Assembly (NCBI RefSeq): GCF_949987535.1
Contig: NC_080068.1
Span: forward strand, 82,547,254-82,611,253
Source: Balaenoptera acutorostrata
Lineage: Eukaryota > Chordata > Mammalia > Artiodactyla > Balaenopteridae
Reading direction: 5' to 3'
Length of the DNA: 64,000 nucleotides
A program made the translations under genes and the position numbers. The notes beneath the pieces are model-generated. The model made no database searches and was not told the origin of the DNA. It was given only the letters and a program-made list of their open reading frames with translations. Positions 11,542 through 24,500 of this stretch are shown here, piece by piece. Numbering within the stretch: the stretch's first letter is position 1; every line of letters begins with the position of its first letter.

Positions 11542-12980
11542 AACTGGGCAGGCTCTAGAATATGTGGGCAGGTTCTAGAATCTGTGAGCAGTCTCTAGAA
11601 TCTGTGGGCAGGCTCTAGAATCTATGGGCAGGCTCTAGAATCTGTGAGCAGTCTCTAGACACTCTGGGCAGGTTCTAGAAACTGTGGGCAGGATCTAGAA
11701 ACTGTGGGCAGGCTCTAGAAACTGTGAGCAGGCTCTATAAACTATGGGCCGGGTCTAGAAAATGTGAACAGGCTCTAGAAACTGTGGGGAGGCTGTAGAA
11801 ACTGTGGGGAATCTCTAGAAACTGTGGGAAGGATCTAGAAACTATTTGCAGGCTCTTGAAACTGTGAGAAGGCTCCAGAAACTGTGGGCAGGCTCTAGAA
11901 TCTGTGGGCAGGCTCTAGAATCTGTGAGCAGGCTCTAGAATCTGTGGGCAGGCTCTAGAATCTGTGAGCAGTCTCTAGAAACTCTGGGCAGGATCTAGAA
12001 ACTGTGGGCAGGATCTAGAAACTGTGTGCAGGCTCCAGAAACTGTTAGCAGGATCTAGAAACTGTGAGCAGGCTGTAGAAACTGTGGGCAGGCTCTAGAA
12101 ACCGTTAGCAGGTTCTAGAATCTGTTAGCACGATCTAGAAACTGTGAGCAGGCTCTAGAAACTGTGGGCAGACTCTAGAATCTTTGAGTAGGCTCTAGAC
12201 ACTGTGGGCAGTCTATAAAATATGTGAGCAGTCTCTAGAAACTGTGAGCAGGCTTTAGAAACTGTGGGCAGGTTCTGGAAACTGTGAGCAGGCTCTAGAA
12301 TATGTGGGAAGCCTCTACAAACATTGGGAAGCCTCTAGAAACTGTAGGCAGGATCTAGAAACTGTGGGCAGAAAATAGGGACTGTGGGCAGGCTCTAGAA
12401 ACTGCGAGCAGGCTCTAGAAGCTGTGGGCAGGCTCTAGAAACTGTGGGAATCATCTAGAAACTGTGATTAGGGTCTAGAAAGTATGGGCATGCTCTAGAA
12501 ACTGTGGGAAGCCTCTAGAAACTGTGGGCAGGATCTAGAAAATGTGGGCAGGCTCTAGAAACTGTGAGCAGGGCCTAGAAACTGTGAGCAGGCACCAGAA
12601 ACTGTGGGTAGGCTCTAGAAACTGTGAGCAGGCTCTAGAAAATATAGAGAGGCTCTAGAAACTGTGGGAACCCTCTAGAATCTGTGGGCAGGCTCTAGAA
12701 ACTGTGAGTAGGCTCCAGAAAATGTGGGCAGGCTCTAGAATCTGTGGGCAGGCTCTAGAAACTGTGAGTAGGCTCCAGAAAATGTGGGCAGGCTCTAGAA
12801 TCTGTGGGCAGGCTCTAGAATCTGTGGGAAGGCTCTAGAATCTGTGGGAAGGCTCTAGAATCTGTGGGCAGGCTCTAGAATCTGTGGGCAGGCTCTAGAA
12901 ACTATGGGCAGGGTCTAGAATCTATGGGGAGGCTCTAGAAACTGTGAGTAGGCTCTAGAAACTGTGGGCAGGCTCTAGAA

Positions 12981-13420
12981 TCTGTGAGCAGTCTCTAGAA
13001 ACTGTGGGCAGGATCTAGAAACTGTGAGCAGGGCCTAGAAACTGTGAGCAGGCACCAGAAACTGTGGGTAGGCTCTAGAAACTGTGAGCAAGCTCTAGAA
13101 AATATAGAGAGGCTCTAGAAACTGTGGGAAGCCTCTAGAATCTGTGGGCAGGCTCTAGAATCTGTGAGCAGTCTCTAGAAACTGTGGGCAGGCTCTAGAA
13201 TCTGTGAGCAGTCTCTAGAAACTGTGGGCAGGATCTAGAAACTGTGAGCAGGGCCTAGAAACTGTGAGCAGGCAACAGAAACTGTGGGTAGGCTCTAGAA
13301 ACTGTGAGCAAGCTCTAGAAAATATAGAGAGGCTCTAGAAACTGTGGGAAGCCTCTAGAATCTGTGGGCAGGCTCTAGAATCTGTGAGCAGTCTCTAGAA
13401 ACTGTGGGCATGCTCCAGAA
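12981..13420. repeat. 220-bp (11-monomer) tandem duplication
   Basis: The run that starts AATCTGTGAGCAGTCTC at about 12979 is repeated at about 13199. It passes through GAGCAGGGCC, the CACC monomer, GAGCAAGCTC and GAAAATATAGAG. The second copy has GGCAACAGAA at 13273 where the first has GGCACCAGAA at 13053. The same doubled structure, with the same GGCAAC variant, is at about 18300-18740 and is lacking at 24540-24720. Confidence 0.8.
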
Positions 13421-14120
13421 ACTGTGAGTACACTCTAGAAATTGTGGAAAGGCTCTAGAAACTGTGGGGAGCCTCTAAAAACTGTGGGAAGGATCTAGAA
13501 ACTGACAGCAGTCTCTAGAAACTGTGGGCAGTCTCTAGAAACTGCAGGCCAGCTCTAGAAACTGTGGGAAGGCTCTAGAAACCGTGAGCAGGGCCTAGAA
13601 ACAGTGAGCACCAGAAACTGTGGGTAGGCTCTAGAAACTGTGAGAAGGCTCCAGAAACTGGGCCGGCTCTAGAATATGTGGGCAGGTTCTAGAATCTGTG
13701 AGCAGTCTCTAGAAACTGTGGGCAGGCTCTAGAATCTGTGGGCAGGCTCTAGAATCTATAGGCAGGCTCTAGAATCTGTGAGCAGTCTCTAGAAACTGTG
13801 GGCAGGTTCTAGAAACTGTGGGCAGGATCTAGAAACTGTGGGCAGGCTCTAGAAACTGTGAGCAGGCTCTATAAACTATGGGCCGGGTCTAGAAAATGTG
13901 AACAGGCTCTAGAAACTGTGGGGAGGCTGTAGAAACTGTGGGGAATCTCTAGAAACTGTGGGAAGGATCTAGAAACTATTTGCAGGATCTAGAAACTGTG
14001 GGCAGGATCTAGAAACTGTGTGCAGGCTCTAGAAACTGTGGGTAGGCTCTAGAAACGGAGGGAAGCCTCTAGAAACTGTGGGCAGGATCTAGAAACTGTG
14101 GGCAGGCTCTAGAAACTGTG

Positions 14121-14410
14121 ATCAGTGTCTAGAAACTGAGGGCAGGATCTAGAGACTGTGAGCAGGCTCTAGAAATGGTGGGCATGCTCTAGAAACTGTG
14201 CGCAGGCTCCAGAAACTTTGGGCCCGCTCCAGAAACTGTGGGCAGGCTCTAGAAAATGTGGGCCGGCTCCAGAAACTGTGGACAGTCTCTGGAAACATTT
14301 AGCAGGCTCCAGAATCTGTAAGCAGGCTCTAGAAAATGTGAGCAGGCTCTAGAAACTGTGGGCAGGCTCTAGAAACTGTTAGCAGGTTCTAGAATCTGTT
14401 AGCACGATCT
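14121..14410. repeat. Divergent-monomer cassette (cassette-plus form), first copy
   Basis: About 14 consecutive monomers are unusually far from the consensus. They include GTGATCAGTGTC, CTAGAGACTG, AAATGGTGGGCATG, CTGTGCGCAGG, CTTTGGGCCCGCTCC, AATGTGGGCCGGCTCC, CTCTGGAAACATTTAGC and CTGTAAGCAGG. The same order starts at 19447, 25433, 41605, 44763, 47885, 49925, 57492 and 59532. At the equivalent point other copies carry GGGCAGTATC followed by AAAATGTGGGC (for example 16137, 22163, 37607, 51547), so two alternative forms of the higher-order repeat coexist. Confidence 0.85.
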
Positions 14411-15540
14411 AGGAACTGTGAGCAGGCTCTAGAAACTGTGGGCAGACTCTAGAATCTGTGGGCAGGCTCTAGAAACTGTGAGTATGCTCCAGAAAATGTG
14501 AGCAGGCTCTAGAAACTGTGGGCAGTCTATAAAATATGTGAGCAGTCTCTAGAAACTGTGAGCAGGCTTTAGAAACTGTGGGCAGGTTCTGGAAACTGTG
14601 AGCAGGCTCTAGAATATGTGGGAAGCCTCTACAAACATTGGGAAGCCTCTAGAAACTGTAGGCAGGATCTAGAAACTGTGGACCGAAAATAGGAACTGTG
14701 GGCAGGCTCTAGAAACTGCGAGCAGGCTCTAGAAACTGTGGGCAGGCTCTAGAAACTGTGGGAATCATCTAGAAACTGTGATTAGGGTCTAGAAACTATG
14801 GGCATGCTCTAGAAACTGTGGGAAGCCTCTAGAAACTGTGGGCAGGATCTAGAAAATGTGGGCAGGCTCTAGAAACTGTGAGCAGGGCCTAGAAAATGTG
14901 AGCAGGCACCAGAAACTGTGGATAGGCTCTAGAAACTGTGAGCAGGCTCTAGAAAATATAGAGAGGCTCTAGAAACTGTGGGAACCCTCTAGAATCTGTG
15001 GGCAGGCTCTAGAAACTGTGAGTAGGCTCCAGAAAATGTGGGCAGGCTCTAGAAACTGTGAGCAGGGCCTAGAAACTGTGAGCAGGCACGAGAAACTGTG
15101 GGTAGGCTCTAGAAACTGTGAGCAGGCTCTAGAAAATATAGAGAGGCTCTAGAAACTGTGGGAACCCTCTAGAATCTGTGGGCAGGCTCTAGAAACTGTG
15201 AGTATGCTCCAGAAAATGTAGGCAGGCTCTAGAATCTGTGGGCACTCTCTAGAATCTGTGGGCAGGCTCTAGAATCTGTGGGCAGGCTCTAGAAACTGTG
15301 ACCAGTATCTAGGAACTCTATGGCCAGGCTCTAGAAACTGTGAGTAGGCTCTAGAAACTGTGGGCAGGCTCTAGAATCTGTGAGCAGTCTCTAGAAACTG
15401 TGGGCAGGATCTAGAAACTGTGGGCAGGCTCTAGAAACTGTGAGCAGGCTCTAGAAACTGTGGGCCAGGTCTAGGAAATGTGAGCAGGCTCTAGAAGCTG
15501 TGAGCAGGGCCTATAAACTGTGAGCAGGCTCCAGAAACTG

Positions 15541-18500
15541 TGGGCAGTCTCTAGAAACTGCAGGCCGGCTCTAGAAACTGTGGGAAGGCTCTAGAAACTG
15601 TGAGCAGGGCCTAGAAACAGTGAGCACCAGAAACTGTGGGTAGGCTCTAGAAACTGTGAGAAGGCTCCAGAAACTGGGCAGGCTCTAGAATATGTGGGCA
15701 GGTTCTAGAATCTGTGAGCAGTCTCTAGAATCTGTGGGCAGTCTCTAGAATCTGTGGGCAGGCTCTAGAATCTATGGGCAGGCTCTAGAATCTGTGAGCA
15801 GTCTCTAGAAACTGTGGGCAGGTTCTAGAAACTGTGGGCAGGATCTAGAAACTGTGGGCAGGCTCTAGAAACTGTGAGCAGGCTCTATAAACTATGGGCC
15901 GGGTCTAGAAAATGTGAACAGGCTCTAGAAACGGTGGGGAGGCTGTAGAAACTGTGGGGAATCTCTAGAAACTGTGGGAAGGATCTAGAAACTATTTGCA
16001 GGATCTAGAAACTGTGGGCAGGATCTAGAAACTGTGTGCAGGCTCTAGAAACTGTGGGTAGGCTCTAGAAACGGAGGGAAGCCTCTAGAAACTGTGGGCA
16101 GGATCTAGAAACTGTGGGCAGGCTCTAGAAACTGTGGGCAGTATCTAGAAAATGTGGGCAGGCTCTAGAAACTGTGAGCAGAGCCTAGAAACTGTGAGCA
16201 GGCACCAGAAACTGTGGGTAGGCTCTAGAAACTGTGAGCAGGCTCTAGAAAATATAGAGAGGCTCTAGAAACTGTGGGAACCCTCTAGAATCTGTGGGCA
16301 GGCTCTAGAATCTGTGAGCAGTCTCTAGAAACTGTGGGCAGGATCTAGAAACTGTGGGCAGGCTCTAGAAACTGTGAGCAGGCTCTAGAAACTGTGGGCA
16401 GTATCTAGAAAATGTGGGCAGGCTCTAGAAACTGTGAGTAGGGTCTAGAAACTGAGGGCAGTCTCTAGGAAATGTGAGCAGGCTCTAGGAACTGTGAGCA
16501 GGGCCTATAAACTGTGAGCAGGCTCCAGAAACTGTGGGTAGGCTCTAGAAACTGTGAGCAGGCTCTAGAAAGTGTGAGGAGGCTCTAGAAACTGTGGGAA
16601 GCCTCTAGAATCTGTGGGCAGGCTCTAGAATCTGTGAGCAGTCTCTAGAAACTGTGGGCAGGCTCCAGAAACTGTGAGTACACTCTAGAAATTGTGGAAA
16701 GGCTCTAGAAACTGTGGGGAGCCTCTAAAAACTGTGGGAAGGATCTAGAAACTGTCAGCAGTCTCTAGAAACTGTGGGCAGGTTGTACAAACTGCGGGCA
16801 TGCTCTTGAAACTGTGGGAACCCTCTAGAAATTGTCAGCAGGCTCTAGAAACTGTGGGCAGTCCCTAGAAACTGCAGGCCGGCTCTAGAAACTATGGGAA
16901 GGCTCTAGAAACTGTGAGCAGGGCCTAGAAACTGTGAGCACCAGAAACTGTGGGTAGGCTCTAGAAACTGTGAGAAGGCTCCAGAAACTGTGGGCAGGCT
17001 CTAGAATATGTGGGCAGGTTCTAGAACCTGTGGGCAGGCTCTAGAATCTATGGGCAGGCTCTAGAATCTGTGAGCAGGCTCTAGAATCTGTGGGCAGGCT
17101 CTAGAATCTGTGGGCAGGATCTAGAATCTATGGGCAGGCTCTAGAATCTGTGAGCAGTCTCTAGAAACTGTGGGCAGGTTCTAGAAACTGTGGGCAGGAT
17201 CTAGAAACTGTGGGCAGGCTCTAGAATCTGTGGGCAGGCTCTAGAATCTGTGAGCAGGCTCTAGAATCTGTGGGCAGGCTCTAGAATCTGTGAGCAGTCT
17301 CTAGAAACTCTGGGCAGGATCTAGAAACTGTGGGCAGGATCTAGAAACTGTGTGCAGGCTCCAGAAACTGTTAGCAGGATCTAGAAACTGTGAGCAGGCT
17401 GTAGAAACTGTGGGCAGGCTCTAGAAACCGTTAGCAGGTTCTAGAATCTGTTAGCACGATCTAGAAACTGTGAGCAGGCTCTAGAAACTGTGGGCAGACT
17501 CTAGAATCTTTGAGTAGGCTCTAGACACTGTGGGCAGTCTATAAAATATGTGAGCAGTCTCTAGAAACTGTGAGCAGGCTTTAGAAACTGTGGGCAGGTT
17601 CTGGAAACTGTGAGCAGGCTCTAGAATATGTGGGAAGCCTCTACAAACATTGGGAAGCCTCTAGAAACTGTAGGCAGGATCTAGAAACTGTGGGCAGTAA
17701 ATAGGAACTGTGGGCAGGCTCTAGAAACTGCGAGCAGGCTCTAGAAGCTGTGGGCAGGCTCTAGAAACTGTGGGAATCATCTAGAAACTGTGATTAGGGT
17801 CTAGAAACTATGGGCATGCTCTAGAAACTGTGGGAAGCCTCTAGAAACTGTGGCCAGGATCTAGAAAATGTGGGCAGGCTCTAGAAACTGTGAGCAGGGC
17901 CTAGAAACTGTGAGCAGGCACCAGAAACTGTGGGTAGGCTCTAGAAACTGTGAGCAGGCTCTAGAAAATATAGAGAGGCTCTAGAAACTGTGGGAACCCT
18001 CTAGAAACTGTGGGCAGGCTCTAGAAACTGTGAGTAGGCTCCAGAAAATGTGGGCAGGCTCTAGAATCTGTGAGCAGGCTCTAGAAACTGTGAGTAGGCT
18101 CCAGAAAATGTGGGCAGGCTCTAGAATCTGTGGGCAGGCTCTAGAATCTGTGGGAAGGCTCTAGAATCTGTGGGAAGGCTCTAGAATCTGTGGGCAGGCT
18201 CTAGAATCTGTGGGCAGGCTCTAGAAACTATGGGCAGGGTCTAGAATCTATGGGGAGGCTCTAGAAACTGTGAGTAGTCTCTAGAAACTGTGGGCAGGCT
18301 CTAGAATCTGTGAGCAGTCTCTAGAAACTGTGGGCAGGATCTAGAAACTGTGAGCAGGGCCTAGAAACTGTGAGCAGGCACCAGAAACTGTGGGTAGGCT
18401 CTAGAAACTGTGAGCAAGCTCTAGAAAATATAGAGAGGCTCTAGAAACTGTGGGAAGCCTCTAGAATCTGTGGGCAGGCTCTAGAATCTGTGAGCAGTCT

Positions 18501-21500
18501 CTAGAAACTGTGGGCAGGCTCTAGAATCTGTGAGCAGTCTCTAGAAACTGTGGGCAGGATCTAGAAACTGTGAGCAGGGCCTAGAAACTGTGAGCAGGCA
18601 ACAGAAACTGTGGGTAGGCTCTAGAAACTGTGAGCAAGCTCTAGAAAATATAGAGAGGCTCTAGAAACTGTGGGAAGCCTCTAGAATCTGTGGGCAGGCT
18701 CTAGAATCTGTGAGCAGTCTCTAGAAACTGTGGGCATGCTCCAGAAACTGTGAGTACACTCTAGAAATTGTGGAAAGGCTCTAGAAACTGTGGGGAGCCT
18801 CTAAAAACTGTGGGAAGGATCTAGAAACTGACAGCAGTCTCTAGAAACTGTGGGCAGTCTCTAGAAACTGCAGGCCAGCTCTAGAAACTGTGGGAAGGCT
18901 CTAGAAACCGTGAGCAGGGCCTAGAAACAGTGAGCACCAGAAACTGTGGGTAGGCTCTAGAAACTGTGAGAAGGCTCCAGAAACTGGGCCGGCTCTAGAA
19001 TATGTGGGCAGGTTCTAGAATCTGTGAGCAGTCTCTAGAAACTGTGGGCAGGCTCTAGAATCTGTGGGCAGGGTCTAGAATCTATAGGCAGGCTCTCGAA
19101 TCTGTGAGCAGTCTCTAGAAACTGTGGGCAGGTTCTAGAAACTGTGGGCAGGATCTAGAAACTGTGGGCAGGCTCTAGAAACTGTGAGCAGGCTCTATAA
19201 ACTATGGGCCGGGTCTAGAAAATGTGAACAGGCTCTAGAAACTGTGGGGAGGCTGTAGAAACTGTGGGGAATCTCTAGAAACTGTGGGAAGGATCTAGAA
19301 ACTATTTGCAGGATCTAGAAACTGTGGGCAGGATCTAGAAACTGTGTGCAGGCTCTAGAAACTGTGGGTAGGCTCTAGAAACGGAGGGAAGCCTCTAGAA
19401 ACTGTGGGCAGGATCTAGAAACTGTGGGCAGGCTCTAGAAACTGTGATCAGTGTCTAGAAACTGAGGGCAGGATCTAGAGACTGTGAGCAGGCTCTAGAA
19501 ATGGTGGGCATGCTCTAGAAACTGTGCGCAGGCTCCAGAAACTTTGGGCCCGCTCCAGAAACTGTGGGCAGGCTCTAGAAAATGTGGGCCGGCTCCAGAA
19601 ACTGTGGACAGTCTCTGGAAACATTTAGCAGGCTCCAGAATCTGTAAGCAGGCTCTAGAAAATGTGAGCAGGCTCTAGAAACTGTGGGCAGGCTCTAGAA
19701 ACTGTTAGCAGGTTCTAGAATCTGTTAGCACGATCTAGGAACTGTGAGCAGGCTCTAGAAACTGTGGGCAGACTCTAGAATCTGTTAGCACGATCTAGGA
19801 ACTGTGAGCAGGCTCTAGAAACTGTGGGCAGACTCTACAATCTGTGGGCAGGCTCTAGAAACTGTGAGTATGCTCCAGAAAATGTGAGCAGGCTCTAGAA
19901 ACTGTGGGCAGTCTATAAAATATGTGAGCAGTCTCTAGAAACTGTGAGCAGGCTTTAGAAACTGTGGGCAGGTTCTGGAAACTGTGAGCAGGCTCTAGAA
20001 TATGTGGGAAGCCTCTACAAACATTGGGAAGCCTCTAGAAACTGTAGGCAGGATCTAGAAACTGTGGACCGAAAATAGGAACTGTGGGCAGGCTCTAGAA
20101 ACTGCGAGCAGGCTCTAGAAACTGTGGGCAGGCTCTAGAAACTGTGGGAATCATCTAGAAACTGTGATTAGGGTCTAGAAACTATGGGCATGCTCTAGAA
20201 ACTGTGGGAAGCCTCTAGAAACTGTGGGCAGGATCTAGAAAATGTGGGCAGGCTCTAGAAACTGTGAGCAGGGCCTAGAAAATGTGAGCAGGCACCAGAA
20301 ACTGTGGATAGGCTCTAGAAACTGTGAGCAGGCTCTAGAAAATATAGAGAGGCTCTAGAAACTGTGGGAACCCTCTAGAATCTGTGGGCAGGCTCTAGAA
20401 ACTGTGAGTAGGCTCCAGAAAATGTGGGCAGGCTCTAGAAACTGTGAGCAGGGCCTAGAAACTGTGAGCAGGCACGAGAAACTGTGGGTAGGCTCTAGAA
20501 ACTGTGAGCAGGCTCTAGAAAATATAGAGAGGCTCTAGAAACTGTGGGAACCCTCTAGAATCTGTGGGCAGGCTCTAGAAACTGTGAGTAGGCTCCAGAA
20601 AATGTGGGCAGGCTCTAGAATCTGTGGGCAGGCTCTAGAATCTGTGGGAAGGCTCTAGAATCTGTGGGAAGGCTCTAGAATCTGTGGGCAGGCTCTAGAA
20701 TCTGTGGGCAGGCTCTAGAAACTATGGGCAGGGTCTAGAATCTATGGGGAGGCTCTAGAAACTGTGAGTAGGCTCTAGAAACTGTGGGCAGGCTCTAGAA
20801 TCTGTGAGCAGTCTCTAGAAACTGTGGGCAGGATCTAGAAACTGTGAGCAGGGCCTAGAAACTGTGAGCAGGCACCAGAAACTGTGGGTAGGCTCTAGAA
20901 ACTGTGAGCAAGCTCTAGAAAATATAGAGAGGCACTAGAAACTGTGGAAAGCCTCTAGAATCTGTGGGCAGGCTCTAGAAACTGTGAGTATGCTCCAGAA
21001 AATGTAGGCAGGCTCTAGAATCTGTGGGCACTCTCTAGAATCTGTGGGCAGGCTCTAGAATCTGTGGGCAGGCTCTAGAAACTGTGACCAGTATCTAGGA
21101 ACTCTATGGCCAGGCTCTAGAAACTGTGAGTAGGCTCTAGAAACTGTGGGCAGGCTCTAGAATCTGTGAGCAGTCTCTAGAAACTGTGGGCAGGATCTAG
21201 AAACTGTGGGCAGGCTCTAGAAACTGTGAGCAGGCTCTAGAAACTGTGGGCCAGGTCTAGGAAATGTGAGCAGGCTCTAGAAGCTGTGAGCAGGGCCTAT
21301 AAACTGTGAGCAGGCTCCAGAAACTGTGGGTAGGCTCTAGAAACTGTGAGCAGGCTCTAGAAAGTGTGAGGAGGCTCTAGAAACTGTGGGAAGCCTCTAG
21401 AATCTGTGGGCAGGCTCTAGAATCTGTGAGCAGTCTCTAGAAACTGTGGGCATGCTCCAGAAACTGTGAGTACACTCTAGAAATTGTGGAAAGGCTCTAG

Positions 21501-21566
21501 AAACTGTGGGGAGCCTCTAAAAACTGTGGGAAGGATCTAGAAAATGACAGCAGTCTCTAGAAACTG
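15541..21566. repeat. ~6-kb higher-order repeat, copy 2
   Basis: This matches 21567-27420 with an offset of 6,026 at the start, for example ACGGTGGGG at 15931/21957 and AAAATAGG at 17698/23724. The offset becomes 6,206 after a 180-bp duplication in the partner (about 23.70-24.06 kb). It falls to 5,986 after about 18511/24717, where this copy has 220 bp that the partner lacks. A private change is TAAATAGG at 17698 in place of AAAATAGG. Confidence 0.8.
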
Positions 21567-24500
21567 TGGGCAGTCTCTAGAAACTGCAGGCCGGCTCTAG
21601 AAACTGTGGGAAGGCTCTAGAAACTGTGAGCAGGGCCTAGAAACAGTGAGCACCAGAAACTGTGGGTAGGCTCTAGAAACTGTGAGAAGGCTCCAGAAAC
21701 TGGGCAGGCTCTAGAATATGTGGGCAGGTTCTAGAATCTGTGAGCAGTCTCTAGAATCTGTGGGCAGTCTCTAGAATCTGTGGGCAGGCTCTAGAATCTA
21801 TGGGCAGGCTCTAGAATCTGTGAGCAGTCTCTAGAAACTGTGGGCAGGTTCTAGAAACTGTGGGCAGGATCTAGAAACTGTGGGCAGGCTCTAGAAACTG
21901 TGAGCAGGCTCTATAAACTATGGGCCGGGTCTAGAAAATGTGAACAGGCTCTAGAAACGGTGGGGAGGCTGTAGAAACTGTGGGGAATCTCTAGAAACTG
22001 TGGGAAGGATCTAGAAACTATTTGCAGGATCTAGAAACTGTGGGCAGGTTCTAGAAACTGTGTGCAGGCTCTAGAAACTGTGGGTAGGCTCTAGAAACGG
22101 AGGGAAGCCTCTAGAAACTGTGGGCAGGATCTAGAAACTGTGGGCAGGCTCTAGAAACTGTGGGCAGTATCTAGAAAATGTGGGCAGGCTCTAGAAACTG
22201 TGAGCAGAGCCTAGAAACTGTGAGCAGGCACCAGAAACTGTGGGTAGGCTCTAGAAACTGTGAGCAGGCTCTAGAAAATATAGAGAGGCTCTAGAAACTG
22301 TGGGAACCCTCTAGAATCTGTGGGCAGGCTCTAGAATCTGTGAGCAGTCTCTAGAAACTGTGGGCAGGATCTAGAAACTGTGGGCAGGCTCTAGAAACTG
22401 TGAGCAGGCTCTAGAAACTGTGGGCAGTATCTAGAAAATGTGGGCAGGCTCTAGAAACTGTGAGTAGGGTCTAGAAACTGAGGGCAGTCTCTAGGAAATG
22501 TGAGCAGGCTCTAGGAACTGTGAGCAGGGCCTATAAACTGTGAGCAGGCTCCAGAAACTGTGGGTAGGCTCTAGAAACTGTGAGCAGGCTCTAGAAAGTG
22601 TGAGGAGGCTCTAGAAACTGTGGGAAGCCTCTAGAATCTGTGGGCAGGCTCTAGAATCTGTGAGCAGTCTCTAGAAACTGTGGGCAGGCTCCAGAAACTG
22701 TGAGTACACTCTAGAAATTGTGGAAAGGCTCTAGAAACTGTGGGGAGCCTCTAAAAACTGTGGGAAGGATCTAGAAACTGTCAGCAGTCTCTAGAAACTG
22801 TGGGCAGGTTGTACAAACTGCGGGCATGCTCTTGAAACTGTGGGAACCCTCTAGAAATTGTCAGCAGGCTCTAGAAACTGTGGGCAGTCCCTAGAAACTG
22901 CAGGCCGGCTCTAGAAACTATGGGAAGGCTCTAGAAACTGTGAGCAGGGCCTAGAAACTGTGAGCACCAGAAACTGTGGGTAGGCTCTAGAAACTGTGAG
23001 AAGGCTCCAGAAACTGTGGGCAGGCTCTAGAATATGTGGGCAGGTTCTAGAACCTGTGGGCAGGCTCTAGAATCTATGGGCAGGCTCTAGAATCTGTGAG
23101 CAGGCTCTAGAATCTGTGGGCAGGCTCTAGAATCTGTGGGCAGGATCTAGAATCTATGGGCAGGCTCTAGAATCTGTGAGCAGTCTCTAGAAACTGTGGG
23201 CAGGTTCTAGAAACTGTGGGCAGGATCTAGAAACTGTGGGCAGGCTCTAGAATCTGTGGGCAGGCTCTAGAATCTGTGAGCAGGCTCTAGAATCTGTGGG
23301 CAGGCTCTAGAATCTGTGAGCAGTCTCTAGAAACTCTGGGCAGGATCTAGAAACTGTGGGCAGGATCTAGAAACTGTGTGCAGGCTCCAGAAACTGTTAG
23401 CAGGATCTAGAAACTGTGAGCAGGCTGTAGAAACTGTGGGCAGGCTCTAGAAACCGTTAGCAGGTTCTAGAATCTGTTAGCACGATCTAGAAACTGTGAG
23501 CAGGCTCTAGAAACTGTGGGCAGACTCTAGAATCTTTGAGTAGGCTCTAGACACTGTGGGCAGTCTATAAAATATGTGAGCAGTCTCTAGAAACTGTGAG
23601 CAGGCTTTAGAAACTGTGGGCAGGTTCTGGAAACTGTGAGCAGGCTCTAGAATATGTGGGAAGCCTCTACAAACATTGGGAAGCCTCTAGAAACTGTAGG
23701 CAGGATCTAGAAACTGTGGACAGAAAATAGGAACTGTGGGCAGGCTCTAGGAACTGCGAGCAGGCTCTAGAAACTGTGGGCAGGCTCTAGAAACTGTGGG
23801 AATCATCTAGAAACTGTGATTAGGGTCTAGAAACTATGGGCATGCTCTAGAAACTGTGGGAAGCCTCTAGAAACTGTGGGCAGGATCTAGAAACTGTGGG
23901 CAGAAAATAGGAACTGTGGGCAGGCTCTAGAAACTGCGAGCAGGCTCTAGAAGCTGTGGGCAGGCTCTAGAAACTGTGGGAATCATCTAGAAACTGTGAT
24001 TAGGGTCTAGAAACTATGGGCATGCTCTAGAAACTGTGGGAAGCCTCTAGAAACTGTGGCCAGGATCTAGAAAATGTGGGCAGGCTCTAGAAACTGTGAG
24101 CAGGGCCTAGAAACTGTGAGCAGGCACCAGAAACTGTGGGTAGGCTCTAGAAACTGTGAGCAGGCTCTAGAAAATATAGAGAGGCTCTAGAAACTGTGGG
24201 AACTCTCTAGAAACTGTGGGCAGGCTCTAGAAACTGTGAGTAGGCTCCAGAAAATGTGGGCAGGCTCTAGAATCTGTGAGCAGGCTCTAGAAACTGTGAG
24301 TAGGCTCCAGAAAATGTGGGCAGGCTCTAGAATCTGTGGGCAGGCTCTAGAATCTGTGGGAAGGCTCTAGAATCTGTGGGAAGGCTCTAGAATCTGTGGG
24401 CAGGCTCTAGAATCTGTGGGCAGGCTCTAGAAACTATGGGCAGGGTCTAGAATCTATGGGGAGGCTCTAGAAACTGTGAGTAGGCTCTAGAAACTGTGGG

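Larger units (their letters stand above)
11981..15545. repeat. ~6-kb higher-order repeat, partial copy 1
   Basis: This block matches 17307-21331. The offset is 5,326 up to about 14450, 5,386 after a 60-bp insertion in the partner near 19780-19840, and 5,786 after a 400-bp difference at about 15195/20581. Anchors are ACTCTGGGC (11981/17307), the ATCAGTGTC monomer (14121/19447), the AAAATAGG monomer (14686/20072), the rare GGCACGAGAA (15085/20471) and ACCAGTATC (15301/21087). Confidence 0.75.
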
